Shown here one piece after another: positions 1-7,697 of a stretch of DNA of 13,252 bases. Under the pieces are notes generated by a model. The model saw only the letters and a program-made list of their open reading frames with translations, was not told where the DNA came from and searched no databases. Within the stretch, counting starts at the first letter, position 1, and the number at the start of each line of letters is the position of its first letter. Source of the DNA: Desulfobacteraceae bacterium (GTDB lineage Bacteria > Desulfobacterota > Desulfobacteria > Desulfobacterales > JAABPS01); the NCBI GenBank assembly GCA_011391835.1, contig JAABPS010000034.1, positions 1 to 13,252 of the forward strand. Direction: 5' to 3'. Made by a program: the position numbers and the translations under genes.

Positions 1-34
1 AGCAGGTAACGGATTTTTTTTGGCTAAAATACCG

Positions 35-55
35 GATCACCCTTTAGGGTGTATC
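35..55 (+). other. Small hairpin in the leader upstream of ilvB
   Basis: CACCC (38-42) and GGGTG (47-51) form a perfect 5-bp stem around a TTTA loop. GAT/ATC pairing at 35-37 and 53-55 can extend it with one bulged T. No T-run follows, so it does not look like an intrinsic terminator. It lies 40 nt before the ilvB start and could be part of a longer leader whose upstream half is outside the window. The first 95 bases show no complete gene; a frame running 3-47 ends in TAG and could be the tail of an upstream gene, but it is too short to identify. Confidence 0.25.
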
Positions 56-95
56 ATCCTGATTATAGATTATAAATGGACAGCAGAGGATATAA

Positions 96-1781
96 ATGAA
101 ACTCACAGGCGCACAAATACTGATGGAAATGTTAAAACAGGAAGGGGTTGACACCATTTTCGGCTTTCCGGGCGGAAAGGTCATTGATATCTATCATGAA
201 CTGGCAAAAACAGATATAAAGCATATCCTTGTTCGGCATGAACAGGGCGCAATCCATGCAGCCGACGGCTATGCACGTGCAGGAAACCGGGTAGGCGTCT
301 GTCTGGTGACGTCTGGACCAGGAGCAACCAATACCGTTACAGGCATTGCGTCTGCATATATGGATTCCATCCCGGTGGTTATCCTGACCGGCCAGGTGCC
401 ATGCCATCTCATCGGAAACGATGCATTTCAGGAGGTCGATATTGTCGGAATAACGCGGTCATGCACCAAACACAATTATCTCGTAAAACAGACAGAAGAT
501 CTTGCGCGGGTAGTAAAAGAAGCATTTTACCTTGCCCGATCCGGCCGTCCAGGGCCTGTGTTGATCGATATCCCTCAGGATGTGCAGCAAAAAGAAATCG
601 TCTTTAAAAACCCTGATAACGTGAATATGCGATCATACAACCCGACCTATACGCCGAATATGATTCAGCTCAAACGAGCAGTTCAGCAGTTGAAAAAGGC
701 TAAAAAGCCAATCATATTTTCCGGAGGCGGGGTCATCCGTTCAAACGCTTCAGAAGAACTGACAGCGCTGGCGCACACACTCCACATACCTGTGACCAGC
801 TCGCTCATGGGCCTGGGTTCCTTTCCCGGCACAGACCCGTTATGGCTGGGTATGCTGGGTATGCATGGGACATATAGAGCAAATATGTCCATTCACGAAT
901 CAGACCTTATCATCGCAGTGGGGGTCCGGTTTGATGACCGCGTCACCGGAAAAATTGACGAATTTGCTCCCAACGCAGTCATCGTTCACATTGACATTGA
1001 TCCGACATCCATCCATAAAAATATTGCCGTTCATACACCGGTGGTTGGAGACTGTAAAATTACGCTGGGGCTTTTGAATACACTGATCGATCAGGAAGAT
1101 TTCACCCCTGTTAAAGAAAACAGAAAAAATTGGCTCGAACAGATAGAGCTTTGGAAACAAACATCTCCATTTACATATGACCAGAAAAATATTATTAAGC
1201 CGCAGTATGTTATTGACAAGCTCTATGAGTTAACAAAAGGCAGCGCTATCATAACTACAGAAGTCGGGCAGAATCAGATGTGGGCGGCCCAGCATTACCA
1301 TTTTGATCATTCAGGACAGTTTATTACATCCGGAGGGCTGGGATGCATGGGATTTGGTTTGCCTGCGGCCATCGGCGCGCAGGTTGCCTGTCCGGATAGA
1401 CTGGTGGTGGATATCGCCGGAGACGGAAGCATCCAGATGAATATCCAGGAAATCGCCACGGCTGTCCAATTCAATCTGCCCGTAAAAGTCGTGATCCTGA
1501 ATAATCAATACCTGGGTATGGTCAGACAATGGCAGGAACTGTTTTATGATAAATGTTATGCCTGTACCCGCATGGATCACACGCCCGACTTTGTAAAATT
1601 GGCTGAAGCGTTTGGCGCCCTGGGCATGAAAGCCACACAGCCTGAAGACGTTGGCCCGGTTTTAAAAGAAGGTCTTTCATCGGACAAAACAGTTATCATG
1701 GAATTTATGGTTGAACAGGAAGAAAGCGTTTATCCGATGGTCCCTGCGGGAAAAGCCATCACGGAAATGCTTCTGGCATAA
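96..1781 (+). CDS. ilvB: Acetolactate (acetohydroxyacid) synthase, large catalytic subunit
   Basis: This is the thiamine-diphosphate enzyme that joins two pyruvates into 2-acetolactate (valine/leucine) or pyruvate and 2-oxobutyrate into 2-aceto-2-hydroxybutyrate (isoleucine). It acts in the cytoplasm. At 561 residues it has the usual length. The three expected domains are visible: an N-terminal pyrimidine-binding domain with the catalytic Glu49 in RHEQGAIHAADGYAR, a central FAD-binding domain (about 190-330), and a C-terminal TPP/Mg domain with GDGS at 442-445 and the closing NN at 469-470. GMVRQWQELFY just after this is diagnostic of AHAS; its Trp479 is at the position known in the family to favour 2-oxobutyrate as acceptor. 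AGAGGA at 85-90 fixes the ATG at 96. ilvN follows after 21 nt. The enzyme is expected to be inhibited by valine through IlvN. Confidence 0.97.
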   Translation: MKLTGAQILMEMLKQEGVDTIFGFPGGKVIDIYHELAKTDIKHILVRHEQGAIHAADGYARAGNRVGVCLVTSGPGATNTVTGIASAYMDSIPVVILTGQVPCHLIGNDAFQEVDIVGITRSCTKHNYLVKQTEDLARVVKEAFYLARSGRPGPVLIDIPQDVQQKEIVFKNPDNVNMRSYNPTYTPNMIQLKRAVQQLKKAKKPIIFSGGGVIRSNASEELTALAHTLHIPVTSSLMGLGSFPGTDPLWLGMLGMHGTYRANMSIHESDLIIAVGVRFDDRVTGKIDEFAPNAVIVHIDIDPTSIHKNIAVHTPVVGDCKITLGLLNTLIDQEDFTPVKENRKNWLEQIELWKQTSPFTYDQKNIIKPQYVIDKLYELTKGSAIITTEVGQNQMWAAQHYHFDHSGQFITSGGLGCMGFGLPAAIGAQVACPDRLVVDIAGDGSIQMNIQEIATAVQFNLPVKVVILNNQYLGMVRQWQELFYDKCYACTRMDHTPDFVKLAEAFGALGMKATQPEDVGPVLKEGLSSDKTVIMEFMVEQEESVYPMVPAGKAITEMLLA

Positions 1782-1790
1782 AATAAATAA

Positions 1791-1796
1791 AAGGAA
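1791..1796 (+). promoter_or_regulatory. Ribosome binding site that sets the ilvN start
   Basis: AAGGAA lies 6 nt before ATG 1803. An upstream in-frame TTG at 1797 would abut the Shine-Dalgarno sequence with no spacer, so ATG 1803 is the better start even though the open frame can be drawn from 1797. Confidence 0.7.
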
Positions 1797-1802
1797 TTGA
1801 TA

Positions 1803-2294
1803 ATGGAAGAAAAAAACAAATACATACTCTCTATTCTGGTAGATAACGAACCCGGAGTGCTGGCCAGGGTTGCCGGCCTCTTCAGCGGCAGAGGATATAA
1901 CATTGAAAGCCTGTGTGTAGCGGAAACCACAGATCCGCTGGTCTCACGAATTACCATGGTGACCATAGGCGATACCGCCATTGTCGAACAGATAAAAAAA
2001 CAGCTGTTTAAATTGATTAATGTCATCAAAGTGTATGATCTCACAGGAACCGAATACGTTCAACGAGAACTGATTCTTATTAAAGTAAACGCAAAACCGG
2101 ATCACCGGGCAGAAATATTGAGAATTGCGGACATTTTCCGAAGCAAGGTGGTTGACGTAGGACCTGAACATTTTACCATCGAGGTCACCGGAAGTGAAGA
2201 AAAACTGGCAGCCATGTTGAATCTTCTCAAACCCATTGGAATCAAGGAAATTGCACGGACAGGTAAAATAGCGCTTGCCCGGGAAACCAAATAA
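1803..2294 (+). CDS. ilvN: Acetolactate synthase, small regulatory subunit (ACT domain)
   Basis: This is the regulatory partner of IlvB; in the family it raises catalytic activity and confers feedback inhibition by branched-chain amino acids, mainly valine. From ATG 1803 it is 163 residues, the length of E. coli IlvH. The N-terminal ACT domain (about 6-80) has the signature ILVDNEPGVLARVAGLF. In it Asn15 and Gly18 match the effector-binding positions, and RGYNIESL supplies a third conserved Asn (33). A second, ACT-like C-terminal domain (about 85-163) begins near RELILIKV and ends GKIALARETK. The large subunit lies 21 nt upstream and ilvC 45 nt downstream. The intact N-terminal ligand residues suggest that feedback control is retained. 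Identity is secure; only the start was uncertain. Confidence 0.95.
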   Translation: MEEKNKYILSILVDNEPGVLARVAGLFSGRGYNIESLCVAETTDPLVSRITMVTIGDTAIVEQIKKQLFKLINVIKVYDLTGTEYVQRELILIKVNAKPDHRAEILRIADIFRSKVVDVGPEHFTIEVTGSEEKLAAMLNLLKPIGIKEIARTGKIALARETK

Positions 2295-2339
2295 CATAAA
2301 CGATAATCACTAATTATTTTTAATTTCAAGGAGAACATT

Positions 2340-3392
2340 ATGCCTAAAATCGATTTTGGAGGAGTTATTGAAGAGGTTATTACATCAGAGGAATTTTCGC
2401 TGGACAAGGCCAGAGAGGTCTTAAAGAATGAAACCATCGTTATTCTGGGATATGGCGTCCAGGGACCCGGCCAGGCCCTGAACCTGAAAGATAATGGTTT
2501 CAATGTCATTGTTGGCCAGCGAGAGGGGGGCCAGTCATGGAACCGGGCAGTTGCGGATGGTTTTGTCCCCGGCAAAACGCTTCTGCCCATTGAAGAGGCC
2601 GCGCGCAAAGGAACCATTTTACAATACCTGTTATCCGATGCGGGTCAGGTGTCAACCTGGCCGACGATAAAAGCGTGCCTCAATGAAGGGGATGCCCTTT
2701 ATTTTTCACACGGATTTTCCATTGTGTATAAGGAACAGACAAAGATTATCCCCCCAAAAAATGTTGATGTCATACTGGTAGCGCCAAAAGGTTCCGGCAT
2801 GAATGTGCGAAGAAACTTTCTGGATGGGAGCGGAATTAATTCAAGCTATGCAGTACATCAGGATTTTACCGGCAAAGCCAAAGAAAGGACGATCGCGCTG
2901 GGTATTGCCATCGGATCAGGATATCTCTTCCCCACCACATTTCAGAATGAAGTGTACAGCGACCTCACCGGTGAGCGGGGAGTGCTGATGGGATGCCTTG
3001 CCGGAACAATGGAAGCGCAATACAACGTGCTTCGAAAAAATGGCCACAGCCCCAGCGAAGCATTTAACGAAACGGTAGAAGAGCTCACCCAGAGCCTGAT
3101 TCGCCTGGTGGCTGAAAATGGCATGGACTGGATGTTTTCAAACTGCAGTACAACCGCCCAGCGGGGTGCGCTGGACTGGGCGCCCATATTCAGAGACGCG
3201 GTAGCGCCGGTTTTTGATAAACTGTATAAAAGCGTAAAAACCGGCAAAGAAACAAAACGGGTGCTGGATACCAACAGCGCTCCCGATTACCGGAAAAAAC
3301 TCCAGGTGGAGCTGGATGTCATAAAAAATTCTGAAATGTGGAAAGCAGGCGAGGCTGTACGCAGGTTAAGACCTGAAAACAGGAAAAAATAG
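2340..3392 (+). CDS. ilvC: Ketol-acid reductoisomerase, fungal/Bacteroidetes-type
   Basis: It isomerises and reduces 2-acetolactate or 2-aceto-2-hydroxybutyrate to the dihydroxy acid, using NADPH and Mg2+. The Rossmann motif GYGVQG is at 37-42, and the cofactor-specificity loop VGQREGGQSW starts at 58. SHGF (123-126) carries the conserved His124. In the helical domain Asp208 and Glu212 (SDLTGE) and Glu244/Glu248 (FNETVEEL) match the two-metal site, and CSTTAQRG is at 269-276. The 350-residue length, the opening FGGV, the QALNLKDNGFNV segment and the ending RRLRPEN resemble yeast Ilv5 and Bacteroides IlvC rather than the compact ~330-residue form common in Proteobacteria. AAGGAG (2328-2333) precedes the ATG. 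The subtype call is from memory of those families and needs a tree; the enzyme call is firm. Confidence 0.95.
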   Translation: MPKIDFGGVIEEVITSEEFSLDKAREVLKNETIVILGYGVQGPGQALNLKDNGFNVIVGQREGGQSWNRAVADGFVPGKTLLPIEEAARKGTILQYLLSDAGQVSTWPTIKACLNEGDALYFSHGFSIVYKEQTKIIPPKNVDVILVAPKGSGMNVRRNFLDGSGINSSYAVHQDFTGKAKERTIALGIAIGSGYLFPTTFQNEVYSDLTGERGVLMGCLAGTMEAQYNVLRKNGHSPSEAFNETVEELTQSLIRLVAENGMDWMFSNCSTTAQRGALDWAPIFRDAVAPVFDKLYKSVKTGKETKRVLDTNSAPDYRKKLQVELDVIKNSEMWKAGEAVRRLRPENRKK

Positions 3393-3444
3393 TTTTGAAT
3401 ATCAGTCATTTTAACAAGCTGTCAGCATTTGGAGAATCGTAAAT

Positions 3445-5022
3445 ATGGAACCAATCCTTTTATATGATACCACGTTAAGGGATGGCACCCAGGGGGAAAA
3501 TATCAGTTTTTCCGCTGAAAAAAAGATCGAAATTGCTAAACGACTCGATGAACTGGGCATACAGTATATTGAAGGCGGATGGCCTGGATCTAATCCAACG
3601 GATATGAAGTTCTTCCAGCTGGCTAAAAAACTTCCATTGCAAAGTTCCCGGTTAACCGCATTTGGGTCAACCCGGCGAAAAGGGCTTACGCCTTCTAAGG
3701 ATCAAAATATCGCGGCGCTTATCCAGAGCCAAACTCCTGCGGTTGCCATTGTGGGGAAAAGCTGGACGCTTCATGTGGAAGAGGTCATGCACAATTCCCT
3801 GAAAGAAAACCTGGCCATGATACGAGAAAGCGTTGAATACCTCAAGAACAGAAAAAAAGAAGTGATCTTTGACGCGGAGCATTTTTTTGACGGGTACAAG
3901 AAAAACCCCGAGTACGCGCTGGAAACCATTACAGCAGCCGCTGAAGCAGAAGCGGACTTTATTGTCCTGTGTGATACCAATGGAGGAACACTTCCATTTG
4001 AAATCGAAACCATCATGAAGGAGGCCATCGCCGCTCTAAATAAAAAATCGGGTCAGGTTCACATCGGTATTCATGCCCATAATGACTGCAGCATGGCAGT
4101 AGCCAATTCAATAACTGCAGTACGATCGGGCGCGGTCATGGTACATGGCACGATAAACGGGTACGGTGAACGATGCGGCAACGCGGATTTGACTTCCATT
4201 ATTCCCATTCTCTGTTTGAAAATGAACCGGAAATGTATCCCGAAAAAAAATCTGAAAGATCTGAGAAAAATCTCACGGTTTGTAAGTGAAACGGCGAACC
4301 TGGTGCCCTTAAACAACCGCCCCTTTGTAGGAGAAAGCGCTTTTGCTCATAAAGGCGGAATCCATGTCAGCGCGATTATGAAAACGCCCAAGGCCTACGA
4401 GCACATAGATCCTGAACAGGTTGGAAACAAACGCCGGGTCCTTGTGTCAGATCTGTCCGGTAAAAGCAATGTGGAGTACAAGGCAAAGGAACTGGCCATA
4501 ACCCTGAATGAAAACGGACATGACAGCAAAAACATCGTAGCGGAAATAAAACGGCTCGAACGGGAAGGATATCAGTTTGAAGCGGCCGAAGGCTCTCTTC
4601 AGATATTGATGGAAAAATTTGCCAAAAGATTCAAGCCGCTTTTTGAACTTGAATCGTTTATGGTAACCATCATTAAGCAAAAAAACCGTCAATGCGCTTC
4701 TCAGGCTTCCATCAAGATTACGGTAAATGGCCGAACTGAAATAACGGTGGCGGAAGGTAACGGCCCGGTAAGCGCCCTTGATAACGCTCTGAGAAAAGCG
4801 TTGAACAAATTTTATCCGGACTCGTTGAAGACAACCCATCTGATCGATTTTAAGGTTCGAGTGCTCGAAGGAAGTGATGGAACCTCCGCAAAAGTGCGGG
4901 TACTGATTGATACCCGTGACGAAGACAGAATATGGAGCACCATCGGTGTGTCTGAGGACATCATTGAGGCAAGCTGGCAGGCACTGGAAGACAGTCTGCA
5001 ATATAAACTTTCAAAAAAATAA
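3445..5022 (+). CDS. cimA: (R)-citramalate synthase
   Basis: It condenses pyruvate with acetyl-CoA to (R)-citramalate, giving 2-oxobutyrate for isoleucine without threonine. At 525 residues it matches the long CimA form of Geobacter and related bacteria. A catalytic TIM barrel (about 1-270) opens YDTTLRDGTQ, with Arg12 and metal ligand Asp13. HAHND at 210-214 gives the two metal-binding His and the Asn. A linker (about 290-400) holds GESAFAHKGGIHVSA, and the C-terminal LeuA-type regulatory domain (about 410-520) holds AEGNGPVSALDNALRKAL. GTQGENISFS in place of the leuA-like GEQSPGASM separates it from true LeuA. GGAG at 3431-3434 serves ATG 3445. It lies 52 nt after ilvC. Feedback by isoleucine is known for the family; it is inferred here only from the intact C-terminal domain. 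Confidence 0.94.
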   Translation: MEPILLYDTTLRDGTQGENISFSAEKKIEIAKRLDELGIQYIEGGWPGSNPTDMKFFQLAKKLPLQSSRLTAFGSTRRKGLTPSKDQNIAALIQSQTPAVAIVGKSWTLHVEEVMHNSLKENLAMIRESVEYLKNRKKEVIFDAEHFFDGYKKNPEYALETITAAAEAEADFIVLCDTNGGTLPFEIETIMKEAIAALNKKSGQVHIGIHAHNDCSMAVANSITAVRSGAVMVHGTINGYGERCGNADLTSIIPILCLKMNRKCIPKKNLKDLRKISRFVSETANLVPLNNRPFVGESAFAHKGGIHVSAIMKTPKAYEHIDPEQVGNKRRVLVSDLSGKSNVEYKAKELAITLNENGHDSKNIVAEIKRLEREGYQFEAAEGSLQILMEKFAKRFKPLFELESFMVTIIKQKNRQCASQASIKITVNGRTEITVAEGNGPVSALDNALRKALNKFYPDSLKTTHLIDFKVRVLEGSDGTSAKVRVLIDTRDEDRIWSTIGVSEDIIEASWQALEDSLQYKLSKK

Positions 5023-5035
5023 TAAGGAAAGAACC

Positions 5036-5152
5036 ATGAAAACAAAAGAGGGTACAAACGCCGCAGGATGCATGCCATGGGATATCCTGCGGCTCATGCT
5101 CATTTACTTTTGCTCGCAACAACCGGCAAATACATGTGATGTAAAAAGATAA
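5036..5152 (+). CDS. Possible 38-residue leader peptide or small protein between cimA and leuA
   Basis: A 38-codon ORF starts at ATG 5036, 13 nt after the cimA stop, with AAGGAAAG ending 5 nt before it: a credible ribosome binding site. It ends in TAA at 5152, 25 nt before leuA. Codons 17-25 read Ile-Leu-Arg-Leu-Met-Leu-Ile-Tyr-Phe, a cluster rich in leucine and isoleucine, the end products of the flanking genes. The same bases contain a perfect inverted repeat (5060-5069 with 5084-5093); its 3' arm overlaps the first Leu codons, so a ribosome stalled there would melt the hairpin. I do not recognise the peptide. It may be a leader peptide controlling leuA, a small protein, or untranslated spacer with a chance ORF. 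Confidence 0.4.
   Translation: MKTKEGTNAAGCMPWDILRLMLIYFCSQQPANTCDVKR
5060..5093 (+). repeat. Perfect 10-bp inverted repeat (hairpin) in the cimA-leuA gap
   Basis: GCCGCAGGAT (5060-5069) is exactly complementary to ATCCTGCGGC (5084-5093), with a 14-nt loop that itself contains GCATGC and CCATGG. One G-U pair may extend the stem inward. No uninterrupted T-run follows; the next bases are CTCATGCTCATTTACTTTT, so a standard intrinsic terminator is not supported. Its position in an otherwise tight operon suggests an RNA control element or a processing/stability hairpin. The palindrome is directly visible; its function is inferred. Confidence 0.8.
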
Positions 5153-5177
5153 ATCCTAACTAAAATGGAGCAGAACA

Positions 5178-6710
5178 ATGAGTGAAAGAGTTATTATTTT
5201 TGATACAACGTTACGAGACGGCGAACAGTCTCCCGGCGCCAGCATGAATACAGCTGAAAAGCTGCGTCTGGCTGTTCAGCTTGAAAAACTGGGTGTCGAT
5301 GTTATCGAAGCGGGTTTTCCGGCTGCATCCGAAGGTGATTTTGAGGCAGTTTCAAAGATCGCTGAAAAATTGGAAAGAGTGGAAATAACCGGTTTGGCAC
5401 GGACCTCAGTGCAGGATATTGACCTGGCATGGAACGCTATCAAAAATGCCAAAAAACCGCGCATCCATACATTTATCGCAACATCTGATATTCACATGGA
5501 TCACAAGTTGAAAATGACTCGGGATCAAGTAGTGACGTCCGCCGTGGACGCGGTGAAGTACGCAAAGACCTTTACGGACAATGTTGAGTTCTCCGCAGAA
5601 GATGGCTCACGAAGTGACCGCGATTTTTTATGTAAGGTTTTCCAGGCCGCTATTGAGGCAGGCGCAACCACCGTTAATCTTCCGGACACGGTCGGCTATG
5701 CCATTCCGGAAGAATTTGCCGATCTTGTATCCTATGTCAGGAGTCATACACCCAGCATCGGCAAGGCCGTCTTCAGTGTGCATTGCCATAATGACCTCGG
5801 TCTGGCCACCGCCAACACAGTTGCCGCCATTAAAGCAGGCGCGCGTCAGGCAGAAGTCACCATTAATGGAATTGGCGAAAGGGCAGGCAACACATCGCTT
5901 GAAGAAGTAGTGATGACCCTTCATACCCGGCCCAATTTTATTCCGGTAACCACCGGTATCAAAACGGAGCATATCTATCCCACCAGCCGTCTGGTGACCA
6001 TGATTACCGGTATGATGGTTCAGCCCAACAAGGCCATTGTCGGTGCAAATGCCTTTGCCCACGAAGCAGGCATCCATCAGGACGGCATGCTGAAGAATCC
6101 CATGACCTATGAGATCATGAAGCCCGAAACCATCGGCCTGAGCGCCAACAAGCTTGTACTGGGCAAACATTCCGGCAGGCACGCGCTGAAGGATCGTTTA
6201 AAGGATATGGGATATGACCTGTCCGGTGAAGAATTGAAAATGGTATTTAAAAAATTCAAGGAGCTGGCGGATAAGAAAAAACATGTGGTGGATGAAGACC
6301 TTGAAGTAATCGTTACCGAAGGCATATTGCGAACTGCAGATACATTCAGTCTTGACTACCTGCATGTAACATGTGGAACCACCGTGCTCCCTATGGCCAG
6401 TGTCAAACTCCAGGTAAATGGAAGGCCGGTACAGGGTGCAGGCTATGGAAACGGCCCCATTGATGCGGCATTCAATACCATCGCCAATCTGACAGGGACA
6501 TCATCAGAACTGTTGCGCTTTTCGGTAAGTGCAATCACCGGAGGAACGGATGCCCAGGGGGAAGTGACCGTGCGTCTGAGCGAAAATGGATTGATTGCAC
6601 TGGGCAGGGGGGCAGATCCGGATATTATCACTGCCAGTGCCCTGGCATATTTAAATGGCCTGAACCGGCTTGAATACCTCAAAACCCATCCCATTGTTGA
6701 GTCAATCTGA
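5178..6710 (+). CDS. leuA: 2-isopropylmalate synthase
   Basis: This is the first committed enzyme of leucine synthesis: 2-oxoisovalerate + acetyl-CoA to (2S)-2-isopropylmalate, with a divalent metal. At 510 residues it is a normal bacterial LeuA. The TIM barrel (about 1-270) opens FDTTLRDGEQSPGASM, with Arg13 and metal ligand Asp14. HCHNDLG at 202-208 supplies both metal His residues, and NGIGERAGN follows. The linker has ANAFAHEAGIHQDG and GKHSGRHAL. The C-terminal regulatory domain (about 385-505) has GNGPIDAAFNTI and GGTDAQGEVTVRL, as expected for leucine feedback inhibition. GGAG sits 8 nt before ATG 5178. It is the last gene of the operon and is followed at once by a strong terminator. 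It is a clear paralogue of the cimA product upstream, but the motifs separate the two functions. Confidence 0.97.
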   Translation: MSERVIIFDTTLRDGEQSPGASMNTAEKLRLAVQLEKLGVDVIEAGFPAASEGDFEAVSKIAEKLERVEITGLARTSVQDIDLAWNAIKNAKKPRIHTFIATSDIHMDHKLKMTRDQVVTSAVDAVKYAKTFTDNVEFSAEDGSRSDRDFLCKVFQAAIEAGATTVNLPDTVGYAIPEEFADLVSYVRSHTPSIGKAVFSVHCHNDLGLATANTVAAIKAGARQAEVTINGIGERAGNTSLEEVVMTLHTRPNFIPVTTGIKTEHIYPTSRLVTMITGMMVQPNKAIVGANAFAHEAGIHQDGMLKNPMTYEIMKPETIGLSANKLVLGKHSGRHALKDRLKDMGYDLSGEELKMVFKKFKELADKKKHVVDEDLEVIVTEGILRTADTFSLDYLHVTCGTTVLPMASVKLQVNGRPVQGAGYGNGPIDAAFNTIANLTGTSSELLRFSVSAITGGTDAQGEVTVRLSENGLIALGRGADPDIITASALAYLNGLNRLEYLKTHPIVESI

Positions 6711-6721
6711 TGAAACACATC

Positions 6722-6758
6722 AAAACACATGGGGGCTTTCAATGCCCCCATGTGTTTT
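6722..6758 (+). terminator. Intrinsic terminator after leuA, probably bidirectional
   Basis: AAAACACATGGGGGC (6722-6736) pairs perfectly over 15 bp with GCCCCCATGTGTTTT (6744-6758) around a 7-nt loop. The G/C-rich upper stem and the TTTT end fit a rho-independent terminator 11 nt after the leuA stop. Because the 5' arm begins AAAA, the reverse strand also ends in a T-run, so it can terminate the convergent metal-transporter transcript whose stop is at 6805. Confidence 0.93.
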
Positions 6759-6804
6759 ATTCATCCTCACGAGCCAGACAGGCGTAAACCTCCACCGTGT
6801 GAAT

Positions 6805-7680
6805 TTATGCGCTATAATTTTTCATCGGCTCCGGATGAATGGTAGCTTCCATCCTTAATTGTTCTCTGATTATTTTTTCAACCTTATCAACTTTGTCATG
6901 GATTTTTTCCAGGCTTTCATTTGAGGGACAATATACATGAAACGTCACTTCTTTATGCTTCAGGTAATTATGACAATGGAAATGGTGTGCAATGTATTCA
7001 TCTCCGATTGTTTCGCAGACAATTTCCTTAATTTTTGTCTCGATGTGAACCGTTACTTCTTCTCCCATTAACATATCCGATGTCTGTTTAAAAATATCGT
7101 ATGCGGCCTTCAGGATCAATACGGAGATGGCCAGCCCCAAAACGCCATCTATCCACCAAACGTATTGGCTTAACAGGCCACCGATAACAATCAACGCCGA
7201 GGCGATGGCATCACTTCGATGATGCCAGCCGTCAGCAATCAATGATTTTGAATCTATCTGCTTGCCAGCCCAGAATGAGAATTGAGCCAGGCCTTCTTTA
7301 ATGAACACGGAAAATAAAAAAACGATAATAGCCAGTTTCCCGAAAATAACCGCTTCCTGCCGTCTGAGCTGATTGATGGAATCAATCATAAAATGAAAAC
7401 CGACAATGGCAAGCAACGTGCTGATAATAACAGTGCTGATAAGTTCAGCGCGGGCATGTCCAAAAGGATGCTCTTTGTCCGGCGGACGTTTTGAAATCCA
7501 GAAACCAAAAATGACGATGGCCGACGTCAAGGTGTCTGATATGGTATGCCACGCGTCAGCAATCATGGCTATTGAATTGCTGAGTACACCGACCCACAGC
7601 TTTATGGCAAAGAGTACCGTATTAATGATGATCGATGCCCATCCTTCTACGTAACCGAGACTTTCTTTCTTAATTTTCAT
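6805..7680 (-). CDS. Cation diffusion facilitator (CDF) family metal efflux transporter
   Basis: This inner-membrane exporter moves Zn2+ or similar divalent metals out of the cytoplasm by proton exchange. The 291 residues show about six membrane helices followed by a cytosolic domain from about 207. The transport site is visible as His45/Asp49 (AWHTISD, helix 2) and His153/Asp157 (WHHRSD, helix 5), the same positions as Asp45, Asp49, His153 and Asp157 of E. coli FieF. His in place of Asp at 45 is the pattern of zinc-selective members. DKEHPFGHAR (68-77) is the conserved loop after helix 2. The cytosolic domain is rich in possible metal ligands (His232, 233, 235, 237, 242, 248; Cys236, 251) and ends with the typical ATIHPEP. 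The Shine-Dalgarno sequence is weak. The gene lies 17 nt after the small membrane protein gene and is probably co-transcribed. Substrate is inferred. Confidence 0.92.
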   Translation of the reverse strand: MKIKKESLGYVEGWASIIINTVLFAIKLWVGVLSNSIAMIADAWHTISDTLTSAIVIFGFWISKRPPDKEHPFGHARAELISTVIISTLLAIVGFHFMIDSINQLRRQEAVIFGKLAIIVFLFSVFIKEGLAQFSFWAGKQIDSKSLIADGWHHRSDAIASALIVIGGLLSQYVWWIDGVLGLAISVLILKAAYDIFKQTSDMLMGEEVTVHIETKIKEIVCETIGDEYIAHHFHCHNYLKHKEVTFHVYCPSNESLEKIHDKVDKVEKIIREQLRMEATIHPEPMKNYSA

Positions 7681-7697
7681 TACATACTATTGATCTT

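Noticed and set aside
2..151. Open frame from the window edge through the ilvB start (stop at 149-151), and another ending at 45-47
   Set aside because: Either could be the tail of an upstream gene, but the residues match nothing I know and the first would overlap ilvB by more than 50 nt. Not annotated as a gene.
4447..5001. 184-codon open frame on the minus strand opposite cimA
   Set aside because: It lies wholly inside cimA, whose motifs and length are secure; the translation has no recognisable domain. Treated as a shadow frame.
5164..5184. Micro-ORF ATG GAG CAG AAC AAT GAG TGA spanning the leuA start
   Set aside because: Six codons created by the Shine-Dalgarno region of leuA; no sign that it is translated.
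5628..6182. 184-codon open frame on the minus strand opposite leuA
   Set aside because: Fully antisense to a clear leuA; low-complexity Gly/Cys/His-rich translation typical of the reverse of a coding frame.
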